Translations under genes and position numbers: made by a program | NCBI GenBank assembly: GCA_900319225.1 | Contig: ONNV01000012.1 | Span: 1-61,028 of the forward strand | DNA from: an uncultured Prevotellaceae bacterium | GTDB taxonomy: Bacteria > Bacteroidota > Bacteroidia > Bacteroidales > Bacteroidaceae | Reading direction: 5' to 3' | Length of the DNA: 61,028 bases | Part shown: positions 17,020 to 24,419 of the stretch, one piece after another | Layout: each line of letters begins with the position of its first letter | Numbering within the stretch: the first letter of the stretch is position 1 | The notes under the pieces: generated by a model | What the model saw: the letters and a program-made list of their open reading frames with translations, nothing else | What the model was told of the DNA's origin: nothing | Database searches by the model: none

Positions 17020-18498
17020 ATGTATCTGTTAGGTTATGACATAGGCAGCTCTTCGGTGAAGTGCAGTCTTGTTGACGCTCAGAACGGCAGTTGCGTAGCA
17101 ACCGCGTTCGCCCCCAAAAGTGAAGCACCCATTAAGGCCGTAAACCCCGGTTGGGCCGAACAAAACCCCGAAGACTGGTGGTCATATCTCAAGGCAGCCA
17201 CTGCCGATGTACTCTCACAGTGCAAAGTTGACACCGCCGATATCAAGGCAATAGGTATCTCCTACCAGATGCACGGTCTGGTTTGCGTTGACAAGGACAA
17301 GAAAGTGCTCCGTCCCGCAATCATCTGGTGTGACTCACGTGCCGTTGGCATCGGTGAGGATGCATTCCAGGAGCTTGGCCGCTCACAGTGCCTCACCCAC
17401 CTGCTCAACACCCCGGGCAACTTCACAGCCTCCAAGCTGGCATGGGTAAAGCGTAACGAGCCCAAGATATTTGACAAGATTGACAAGATCATGCTCCCCG
17501 GTGACTACATCGCAATGCGTCTTACCGGTGAGATTGCAACCACCATATCAGGTCTCTCTGAGGGTATGTTCTGGGATTTCCAGACTGGTGAGGTAGCAGG
17601 ATTCCTGCTTGACTACTACGGAATACCCCGCTCATTCATCCCCAAGATCGTCCCCACATTCGCCGAGCAGGGCAAGCTTACCGCTGCCGCAGCTAAGGAA
17701 CTGGGTCTGACCGCAGGCACCCCCGTAACCTACCGCGCCGGTGACCAGCCCAACAACGCCCTCTCACTCAATGTATTTGAGCCGGGTGAGATTGCATCGA
17801 CCGCCGGAACATCGGGCGTAGTATACGGTGTGAACGGTGAGATAAGCTATGATCCCAAATCAAGGGTTAACACATTCGCCCACGTAAACCATAAGACCGG
17901 ATTCAACCGTCTGGGTATCCTGCTCTGCATCAACGGAACAGGTATCCTGAACGCATGGATGAAACGTAACATCGTACCTGAGGGCATTGGTTATGCCGAG
18001 ATGAATGACCTGGCCGCCCAGGCTCCCATAGGTGCAGCCGGCGTATCGGTACTGCCTTTTGGTAACGGTGCCGAGCGTGTACTTGAGAACAAGGAGCGCG
18101 GCTGCAGTTTCAACGGCGTGAACTTTAACATCCACAACCGCTCACATCTGCTGCGTGCAGCTCAGGAGGGTATCGTGTTCTCATTCAAGTACGGTATAGA
18201 GATCATGGAGGATATGGGTATGCCCGTAAACAAGATCCATGCCGGCAATGCCAACATGTTCCTCAGCCCGCTGTTCCGCGACACACTGGCCGGAGTAACC
18301 GGTGCTACCATTGAGCTCTATGATACAGACGGCTCAATAGGTGCCGCCAAGGGTGCAGGTATGGGAGCACATATCTACAATGACCACAACGAGGCCTTCG
18401 CTTCACTGCAGAAGATCCGCGTCATAGAGCCCAAGGCATCCGATATGCCTGCTTATGACGAGGCCTACCAGCGCTGGAAATCATACATTCAACAATAA
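17020..18498 (+). CDS. xylB: Xylulokinase (FGGY family)
   Basis: A 492-residue cytoplasmic sugar kinase that phosphorylates D-xylulose to xylulose 5-phosphate. The N-terminal phosphate-binding loop is LGYDIGSSSVKCSLVD; GISYQMHGLV and IIWCDSRAV are typical of xylulokinase. The second FGGY domain holds STAGTSGVVYGV and AGNANMFLSPLFRD. The start was placed at 17020 because the kinase fold begins there and the -7 box overlaps the upstream ATG. The GH8 gene begins 16 bases downstream and is likely cotranscribed, connecting xylan cleavage with xylose use. Xylose isomerase is not in the window. Confidence 0.93.
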   Translation: MYLLGYDIGSSSVKCSLVDAQNGSCVATAFAPKSEAPIKAVNPGWAEQNPEDWWSYLKAATADVLSQCKVDTADIKAIGISYQMHGLVCVDKDKKVLRPAIIWCDSRAVGIGEDAFQELGRSQCLTHLLNTPGNFTASKLAWVKRNEPKIFDKIDKIMLPGDYIAMRLTGEIATTISGLSEGMFWDFQTGEVAGFLLDYYGIPRSFIPKIVPTFAEQGKLTAAAAKELGLTAGTPVTYRAGDQPNNALSLNVFEPGEIASTAGTSGVVYGVNGEISYDPKSRVNTFAHVNHKTGFNRLGILLCINGTGILNAWMKRNIVPEGIGYAEMNDLAAQAPIGAAGVSVLPFGNGAERVLENKERGCSFNGVNFNIHNRSHLLRAAQEGIVFSFKYGIEIMEDMGMPVNKIHAGNANMFLSPLFRDTLAGVTGATIELYDTDGSIGAAKGAGMGAHIYNDHNEAFASLQKIRVIEPKASDMPAYDEAYQRWKSYIQQ

Positions 18499-18514
18499 AG
18501 CCAATTACTGACAA

Positions 18515-19810
18515 ATGAGACAGAACAAAACAACAGCAATCATTCTGGCAGCCCTTTGCTTAGTCCTGGGCCTTGCCTCATGTTCATCAACCAAGAAAGC
18601 CTCCAAGAGTCTTGAGCCCGCCAAGAAGGGATATGCCCAGACCGGCAAGTACCGCAACTACCTTAAGGAGGCTGGATTCAGCCAGGAGGAGATTGACAAC
18701 AAAATCCAGGAGATCTACTCAATCATCTTTGAGGGCGAGGAAGCTGCATATCATGACGTTGACGTAGAAGTTGACGGCAAGATGGTACCCATGGGTTACA
18801 TATCGGATGTAAAGAACAACGACGTACGTACCGAGGGCCAGTCATACGCTATGATGATAGCAGTCCAGATGGATAAACCCGAGCTGTTCAACCGCGTATG
18901 GCGCTGGTCTAAGTTCTATATGCGTCACAACGAGGAGGGTCCCTCACACGGACTGTTTGCCTGGTCATGCCGCACCAACGGCCGCCGCACATCAAACGGT
19001 TCAGCCAGTGACGGTGAGCTCTACTACGTAACAGACCTGCTGCTGGCATCACGCCGCTGGGGCAGCTATGAGGAGTTCAACTACCTTGAGGAGGCTCAGG
19101 AACTCCTTAACGACCTCTTCTCAAAGGACGGCACAGGTGGAGTAACCAACATCATCAACATGGATGTCAAGCTCATCAACTTCTGCCCTGACTCACGTTC
19201 AAACCTCTGGACCGATCCCTCATACCATCTGCCCGCATTCTATGAGATCTGGGCCGAGACCGCAAAGGACGGCCGCGAGGCAATCTACCGCGAGCTGGCC
19301 GACAGCGCACGTGCATACCTGCATCGCGCCTGCGACCCTGTTACCGGTATCAACCCCGACCAGAGCCAGTTTGACGGAACCCCCAACCGTGGCAGCGAGT
19401 TCCACTATGACTCATGGCGCGTACCTATGAATATAGCAATGGACTTTACCTGGTATCATAAGGATGCAGAGTGGCAGACTGAGTATGCCAAGAAGTTCCA
19501 GAACACCATCCTGGGCCGCTATGGCATCACCGAGTTCCCCGATCAGTTCGCTCTGAACGGTGACGTATCGGCACGTCCCATGGGCGGCGGCCGCTGGCGT
19601 CCCAACCTGCGTCACTCAATCGGTTTTGTAGGTACCATGGCTACCACCGCCCTGATGTGTGAGAGCGAGTACAACCAGGAGCTCATCAAGCACATGTTCT
19701 CATTAAAGCACGAGCCCTATGAGGACGGTTACTATGACATCTACTATGACGGTCTGATTTATCTGTTCTCTCTGCTCCACCTGAGCGGAAACTACCGCAT
19801 GAACTGGTAA
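18515..19810 (+). CDS. GH8 reducing-end xylose-releasing exo-oligoxylanase, lipoprotein
   Basis: 431 residues with lipobox LGLASC (Cys23). The GH8 (alpha/alpha)6 domain has VRTEGQSYAMMIAVQ with the catalytic acid Glu107, and SASDGELYYVTDLLLASRRWG with the conserved Asp166. FHYDSWRVPMNIAMDFTWY is in the region expected for the base. These segments and the length agree with Rex-type enzymes that remove xylose from the reducing end of xylo-oligosaccharides, not with endoglucanases. It is probably anchored in the periplasm or on the surface. It shares a transcript with xylB and is closed by a terminator at 19835. Confidence 0.9.
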   Translation: MRQNKTTAIILAALCLVLGLASCSSTKKASKSLEPAKKGYAQTGKYRNYLKEAGFSQEEIDNKIQEIYSIIFEGEEAAYHDVDVEVDGKMVPMGYISDVKNNDVRTEGQSYAMMIAVQMDKPELFNRVWRWSKFYMRHNEEGPSHGLFAWSCRTNGRRTSNGSASDGELYYVTDLLLASRRWGSYEEFNYLEEAQELLNDLFSKDGTGGVTNIINMDVKLINFCPDSRSNLWTDPSYHLPAFYEIWAETAKDGREAIYRELADSARAYLHRACDPVTGINPDQSQFDGTPNRGSEFHYDSWRVPMNIAMDFTWYHKDAEWQTEYAKKFQNTILGRYGITEFPDQFALNGDVSARPMGGGRWRPNLRHSIGFVGTMATTALMCESEYNQELIKHMFSLKHEPYEDGYYDIYYDGLIYLFSLLHLSGNYRMNW

Positions 19811-19834
19811 TAGGATATACATAGAAACACTGTG

Positions 19835-19872
19835 AGTCCGGGTCCTGAAGCAGGATCCGGACTTACTTTTTT
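19835..19872 (+). terminator. Rho-independent terminator after GH8
   Basis: AGTCCGGGTCCTG (19835-19847) and CAGGATCCGGACT (19851-19863) form a 13-bp stem with one mismatch, followed by a T tract. Confidence 0.88.
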
Positions 19873-19916
19873 AATAAAAAAAGGTATAATAACATTATCA
19901 TATCCCAAAATCTTAT

Positions 19917-19976
19917 TATCTTTACGCGCTATAACTGCGTATTACGCATAAGCGTATTGCCGCCTGCGCGTATTGC
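19917..19976 (+). promoter_or_regulatory. Candidate promoter and three-fold GCGTATT repeat in the leader of the FAS1 gene
   Basis: TATCTTTA (19917-19924) differs from TAnnTTTG only at the last base. Directly after it, GCGTATTRC occurs three times with 15-16 base spacing (19937, 19952, 19968), inside the probable untranslated leader. The regular spacing suggests a protein or RNA-level control site. Confidence 0.4.
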
Positions 19977-20022
19977 AGTATTAGCTAACAACCTGATAAC
20001 TAAATAATTAATAACCAAAAAT

Positions 20023-22278
20023 ATGAAAATCAACAAAAGATCAATCAGAAAGTCTGCGCTAGCCGCCGTCGTAACAGTTCTGATAGGTATGGCCACCGCT
20101 TGTACCGACCTTTGGAGTGAGCAGCACCCCGGTACATTCTATATCAGCGATGGCAAGACAGTAGCCACTTTCCTGGAGGAGTATGAGGGTAACATCTTCT
20201 CAGATTTTATCTACATCCTCAAAAAAAGCATCAACGGTTCAAGTTATTGGGGTGAGCTCAAGACTTACGGTGACCGTACACTGTTTGCTCCCACCAACGC
20301 AGCCATCAGAGAGTATCTTGATGAGCGTGCCAGCATGGAGAAAGATCCTTCTAAGCTCTGGTACTTTGAGAAGGTAGAGAACCTGCCTGACTCAATCATT
20401 GACTCAATCCGCAGAACCCACCTCTGCAAGGAGTCCATGTATCTTGATGACCTTAGAAGAAACAAGGATGGTAGTCTTCCTGCATCAAACATGCTGAACC
20501 GCTACCTCACATATGAGGCATTTGAGGATTACCTGGACGGTGACTCAACCAACCCCATGGTTTCATACACCATCAACCAGTTCTCAAAGATCATTGAGGC
20601 CGATGACTCTACCGTAAACGGTGTTGTTCAGGTTATCGACAAGGTTATCCGTCAGAGTACTGAGTACCTGCCCGGTTACATGAGACTCAACAACAGCAAG
20701 GCAAGAGACGGTCACAAGGCTACAATATTCCTGCAGGCTCTTGAAAAGACCAAGCTGACCAATGAGCTTGAGAAGTATAGAGACCTTTCTTATAAAGAGC
20801 CCGGATATGACTCAACATACGCTTGCCTTGAGATGACCGGTAGCGTTAAGGTTCACTACTCAACCGGTTACCAGAACTATGACAACGGTCAGTATCAGAG
20901 AGTAGTTTGGCCTAACGAGCGTCTGTTCAAGTACACAATGTTCGTAGTATCAGACTCAGTTCTTGATGAGGTATACGGAATCACAGACATTGATGAGGAA
21001 GGTGTTATCGGTAAGTACTCAGGCCAGCCCGGTAAGAGTCTTAAGAAATATGCACAGGAGATCTACAATGATCCCGCTCATCTTAATGACAATGATACCA
21101 TCAGCACAAGCCCGCTGTACAAGCTCATCTCTTATCATATCCTTCCCGAATGGTTGGAGCGTAACCTCCTTAACTTCACCGATAAGAATATCGTTGACCA
21201 CTATAAGGATGCATGCCCTGACTCAATCGACATGGAGGACTTCTATGAGACAATGCAGCGTTCAATCCTGAGAATCAGTACTCCGTATGATGAGAAATCA
21301 GGAAATAAGGGTAAAAACATCTTCATCAACCGTAAGGGTACTGTAACAGCAGGTAACCTGGAGGCTGCCGGTATCAGGATCTGGAACAGAGATGAGGTTA
21401 ACGATATTGACACAGAGGGTGCCATGAACGGTGGTTACTACTTTGTTGACAGTATTCTGGTATTTGATGCCCACACCAAGAACGCTCTGCGTACCAGACT
21501 CAGATTCATGGGTCACACCCTGTCACCTGACTTCATCAACAGTGGTGCCCGCGGCCGTATGAGACAGACTCTGGGTGACAAGCCTACCACATTCGCCGTA
21601 TATACATTCAAGGATGGTTACTGCACAAACGTAAGAGCCACCAACCAGACTCTGTATGTAGTAAGATATCAGGATAAGGATTGGGATATCATGTACCACG
21701 ATGAGATGAACATCAAGGGTGTATTTGATATCATGTTCCGTCTGCCGCCTGTTCCAGAATCAGGTACTTATGAGATCCGTATATTCGGTAACGCCCAGTC
21801 AGAGGCCAAGTACAGAAAGACCCGTGGTATAGTACAGTTCTTTACTCATGAGGGAACTCCCGGTGAGAACTCAGATTCATGGCAGTTGTGGAGTTGGGAT
21901 CCCTGCGGCATTCCTGTTAACATGTCAATCATGACAACCGATGCCAAGATCGGTAACATCCTGGATAAGGATATCAAGGGTAGCACCCCCGAGGATAAGG
22001 AGCTCAACATTCAGGCAAATGACAAGGCCATGCGTAACCGTGGTTACATGAAGGCTCCTGCCGGATTTGCAATGGGTTCAAAGGTAACAGACCGTCTGCG
22101 TAACCATGACGTTTGTTTCCGTAAGATTGTAACCACACTGACAATGGATCCTGATAAGGACTACTACCTGCGTATGCGTCAGGTTAAGGAGGATCCGGGA
22201 AGCATTGCTCCTATGAACATTCTTGAGATTGTACCTAAGTCAGTATATGCAGGTGCAATTCCTGAGGACAGATATTAA
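20023..22278 (+). CDS. Fasciclin (FAS1)-domain lipoprotein, solitary
   Basis: A 751-residue lipoprotein (Cys27, IGMATACTDLWSE). FAS1-like signatures are seen twice: DRTLFAPTNAAIREYLDE near 83-100, and a second unit (about residues 270-490) closing in GGYYFVDSILVFDAH. The remaining 250 residues form a beta-rich domain of unknown family (FAVYTFKDGYC, GTYEIRIFGNAQSE). The first half resembles the FAS1 proteins of the locus at 37326 and 44140. It stands alone between two terminators, next to xylan genes. A surface polysaccharide-binding or adhesive role is inferred, not shown. Confidence 0.8.
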   Translation: MKINKRSIRKSALAAVVTVLIGMATACTDLWSEQHPGTFYISDGKTVATFLEEYEGNIFSDFIYILKKSINGSSYWGELKTYGDRTLFAPTNAAIREYLDERASMEKDPSKLWYFEKVENLPDSIIDSIRRTHLCKESMYLDDLRRNKDGSLPASNMLNRYLTYEAFEDYLDGDSTNPMVSYTINQFSKIIEADDSTVNGVVQVIDKVIRQSTEYLPGYMRLNNSKARDGHKATIFLQALEKTKLTNELEKYRDLSYKEPGYDSTYACLEMTGSVKVHYSTGYQNYDNGQYQRVVWPNERLFKYTMFVVSDSVLDEVYGITDIDEEGVIGKYSGQPGKSLKKYAQEIYNDPAHLNDNDTISTSPLYKLISYHILPEWLERNLLNFTDKNIVDHYKDACPDSIDMEDFYETMQRSILRISTPYDEKSGNKGKNIFINRKGTVTAGNLEAAGIRIWNRDEVNDIDTEGAMNGGYYFVDSILVFDAHTKNALRTRLRFMGHTLSPDFINSGARGRMRQTLGDKPTTFAVYTFKDGYCTNVRATNQTLYVVRYQDKDWDIMYHDEMNIKGVFDIMFRLPPVPESGTYEIRIFGNAQSEAKYRKTRGIVQFFTHEGTPGENSDSWQLWSWDPCGIPVNMSIMTTDAKIGNILDKDIKGSTPEDKELNIQANDKAMRNRGYMKAPAGFAMGSKVTDRLRNHDVCFRKIVTTLTMDPDKDYYLRMRQVKEDPGSIAPMNILEIVPKSVYAGAIPEDRY

Positions 22279-22300
22279 TTGTAGCATAGCTACAATAAAC

Positions 22301-22335
22301 AAGAATCGGGGCAGAAATGCTCCGATTCTTTTTAT
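22301..22335 (+). terminator. Rho-independent terminator after the FAS1 gene
   Basis: AAGAATCGGGGCA (22301-22313) and TGCTCCGATTCTT (22318-22330) form a near-perfect stem with a GAAA loop and trailing T residues. Confidence 0.88.
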
Positions 22336-22343
22336 TTATCAAA

Positions 22344-22537
22344 GGGGCACAAAGGGGCACAAAGGGGACGGTTGACTTCGTCGAGCTAAACCTTCTATCT
22401 GTCCCTTATAATTAATTCTACTAATTTGAAGATACTCCATAAGGGCACAGATAGCGCTCGGCTCCGAAGGAGACGCTTTCACAAAGCGAAGCGACTGAAA
22501 GAACCGTCCCCTTTGCGCCCCGTCCCCTTTGTGCCCC
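22344..22537. repeat. 194-bp compound inverted-repeat element
   Basis: The left end, GGGGCACAAAGGGG with a second CACAAAGGGG and then ACGGTT (22344-22372), is mirrored at 22502-22537 by AACCGTCCCC and GTGCCCC. A second inner pair is CTATCTGTCCCTTAT (22395-22409) with ATAAGGGCACAGATAG (22439-22454), and a small hairpin CGCTTT/AAAGCG lies between. There is no coding capacity that looks real. It fills most of the gap 22279-22600. The structure is that of a REP/MITE-type non-autonomous element. Confidence 0.8.
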
Positions 22538-22545
22538 AAAAAACA

Positions 22546-22576
22546 AATCGCGTACCCCGGGAAAGGATACGCGATT
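22546..22576 (-). terminator. Rho-independent terminator of the ECF operon
   Basis: AATCGCGTA (22546-22554) and TACGCGATT (22568-22576) form a perfect 9-bp stem. On the minus strand it is followed by TGTTTTTTG. It lies 24 bases after the stop of the gene at 22601. Confidence 0.8.
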
Positions 22577-22600
22577 ATATTGTATAAATGAAAGGATTTA

Positions 22601-23404
22601 TCAGAAACCCGGATGACCAAACTGAGGGCCGTTATAAGGACGCTGCTGGTTGTAGTTCTGCTGGCCTGGCTGGTTGAACTGAGGACCGAAACCGGGACCA
22701 AACGGCTGCTGAGGACCGAACTGTTGCTGAGGTCCAAACTGCTGCTGAGGACCGAACTGTTGCTGAGGTCCAAACTGCTGACGACGCTGCTGCCAGATGC
22801 TGTCACGCTCACGATAACGGCGGCGGTTCTCCTCCATACGCTTAATCATAGCGCTGTCGGGCTCGCCCCAATTGTGCCAGTAGTTCTCCCACCACTGCTC
22901 CTGCTGCTCATTTGCCTGCTGCATCTGACGCATACGGAGCCTCTGGAAATCAAACATATGGGGCTGCATCATGAACTGCGGGTTCATCTGGTTCCACTGT
23001 CCCATCATACGGAACTGCTGCTCAGTATGCTCGCGGTTCTGCTCACTCCACTGGTTCCAAACCTTCTGACCGAGCTCCCACTGTGCCAGGCCTACTTTCT
23101 GACGTGTAGAGTCAGGAAGCGCCTTGTTCAGTTTCTGCATATAGTCATCATTGATGGATTGCCAGCGTTTCATATATTCACGTGACTCTGGCTTGAGTTC
23201 ACGGTTAAGTTTAGCCAACTGCTCATTATACTCAATGTACAGCTTGGCAAACTTGTCATACTCCTTCTTGGTGAGGTTAGCGTTCTCCTTTATAAAGCGA
23301 AGGGACGCATTGATCATCTGCTCATCCCTGTCCTGAGCCATGATGGATGGCTGAGACAGGAATAAACCTGCAAGTATCAGCAATGCTGTCCACAACTTCT
23401 TCAT
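22601..23404 (-). CDS. Secreted Gln/Pro/Gly-rich protein, CpxP/Spy-like N-terminal half
   Basis: 267 residues with signal peptide 1-23 (IMAQ). The first part is a charged helix of the LTKKEYDKFAKLYIEYNEQL kind seen in CpxP/Spy-like periplasmic proteins. A Met/Gln/Trp-rich middle follows (QFRMMGQWNQMNPQFMMQ), then four QQFGPQ-type repeats and a Gly/Gln/Asn-rich end. It begins one base after the small membrane protein ends, as third gene of an ECF sigma operon. A role in sensing or buffering envelope stress is plausible. I do not recognise a named family with certainty. Confidence 0.7.
   Translation of the reverse strand: MKKLWTALLILAGLFLSQPSIMAQDRDEQMINASLRFIKENANLTKKEYDKFAKLYIEYNEQLAKLNRELKPESREYMKRWQSINDDYMQKLNKALPDSTRQKVGLAQWELGQKVWNQWSEQNREHTEQQFRMMGQWNQMNPQFMMQPHMFDFQRLRMRQMQQANEQQEQWWENYWHNWGEPDSAMIKRMEENRRRYRERDSIWQQRRQQFGPQQQFGPQQQFGPQQQFGPQQPFGPGFGPQFNQPGQQNYNQQRPYNGPQFGHPGF
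22711..22782 (-). repeat. 36-bp tandem repeat inside the Gln-rich gene
   Basis: Two 36-base units (22711-22746 and 22747-22782) are identical over the first 34 bases; each encodes two QQFGPQ hexapeptides. The in-frame period of 18 and 36 bases makes length variation between strains likely. Confidence 0.85.
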
Positions 23405-23405
23405 A

Positions 23406-23732
23406 TCAGTTGCCGTAATAGTTGCTCATCATTGAATAGACGCCAAGCTCGTCGGCTGTCATATTCTGGAAAAGTTCATCAATGCTTGCGCACTGTGAGA
23501 TATTCTCGTAATCGGGAATATCAAGACCACCTCCAAACGGGTGGATGAACAGCAGCGCTACAGCTGCTACGCTGGCTGCGCTTGCAAACAGGGCCACGAT
23601 CTTGCGCTCACGGTTCTGCTTACGCTGCTTGCCAATCTGGGATACAACCCTCTCAGTCATATCATCCAGGAAATGCTCCGGCATCTTGTAGGGCATCTCC
23701 CTGCTAAGTCCTTCCAGATCAAAATCTTTCAT
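23406..23732 (-). CDS. Small single-pass membrane protein, probable anti-sigma factor
   Basis: 108 residues. A cytoplasmic N-terminus with YKMPEHFLDDMTERVVSQ, a motif common in short Bacteroidetes proteins encoded after ECF sigma genes, is followed by basic residues. One membrane helix comes next (IVALFASAASVAAVALLFIHPF, about residues 46-67), then a short acidic exported tail. It overlaps the sigma gene by 4 bases (ATGA), so translation is coupled. No zinc-binding HxxxCxxC motif is present, so the anti-sigma role comes from context only. Confidence 0.7.
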   Translation of the reverse strand: MKDFDLEGLSREMPYKMPEHFLDDMTERVVSQIGKQRKQNRERKIVALFASAASVAAVALLFIHPFGGGLDIPDYENISQCASIDELFQNMTADELGVYSMMSNYYGN

Positions 23733-24319
23733 AACTGATGTTCTAAAATATAATCCTTTATCTTCTGTACTGCGTAGTGATAGTTGGTTTTTAGCGTATT
23801 CACGCTATCGCCTACAATCTGGTGAATCTCCTCATAACTCTTGTCATCATAGTATCTGAGGTTGAACACCATCTTCTGCTTGGCCGGCAGCAAGGCTATC
23901 GCCTCCTGCAGGAGTACCAGAGTCTCATCGGCATTGGGACCTGCCTCCTCACGAACGCTGTCTTTAAGGGAATCTCCCAGATCATCGACCGACATCGTGA
24001 AACCGGCACGGTTCTTAAGCAGTTTGAGGCTCTCATTAGTTGCTATCTTGTAGAGCCATGATGAAAGCGGATACTCATTGGAGTATGTACTCCTGTACTT
24101 GTAAACGTTTATCATAGTCTCCTGCAAGCAGTCCTCGGCATCATCATGGGCCACCACCATTCGGCGTATGTGCCAGTATAACGGTTCTCCGTATTTCTTC
24201 ATGATGAGGCGTACGGCCTCCTCTACGTGACTGTCATCACATAGCAGACGGGCAATGGATTCGTCGCTAACTGTAAGAGATCCTTGGCTGTTCACTATGT
24301 TACTCTCCTCACGTTTCAT
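23729..24319 (-). CDS. ECF-type RNA polymerase sigma factor
   Basis: 196 residues. Region 2 is recognisable in HDDAEDCLQETMINVYKYR and PLSSWLYKIATNESLKLL. Region 4 is the helix-turn-helix ALLPAKQKMVFNLRYYDDKSYEEI with VGDSVNTLKTNYHYAVQKIK. It opens a three-gene operon with the membrane protein and the Gln-rich secreted protein, terminated at 22546. It presumably directs RNA polymerase to envelope-stress or self promoters; no target site is evident upstream. A GGTTGATTTAACC-type inverted repeat lies about 35 bases before the start. Confidence 0.92.
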   Translation of the reverse strand: MKREESNIVNSQGSLTVSDESIARLLCDDSHVEEAVRLIMKKYGEPLYWHIRRMVVAHDDAEDCLQETMINVYKYRSTYSNEYPLSSWLYKIATNESLKLLKNRAGFTMSVDDLGDSLKDSVREEAGPNADETLVLLQEAIALLPAKQKMVFNLRYYDDKSYEEIHQIVGDSVNTLKTNYHYAVQKIKDYILEHQL

Positions 24320-24378
24320 CCTTAATATAAATGTCTCAACAAAAGGTTAAATCAACCGTTATATTTTTTGATTCAAAA

Positions 24379-24412
24379 GGAAAGGCCAGCCTCTTGAACG
24401 GCTGGTCTTTCC
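24379..24412 (-). terminator. Rho-independent terminator of the GH43 end of the locus
   Basis: GGAAAGGCCAGCC (24379-24391) pairs with GGCTGGTCTTTCC (24400-24412); minus-strand transcripts continue into TTTTG. It lies just after the stop of the GH43 gene at 24420. Confidence 0.85.
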
Positions 24413-24419
24413 CTGATGA

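Noticed and set aside
22711-22782. Short regular repeats considered as a CRISPR array
   Set aside because: Units are contiguous without spacers and lie in frame in a protein gene.
22339-22812. 157-codon minus-strand frame with Ser/Leu repeats
   Set aside because: It is the Gln-rich gene's tandem repeats read in another frame and continued into the palindromic element.
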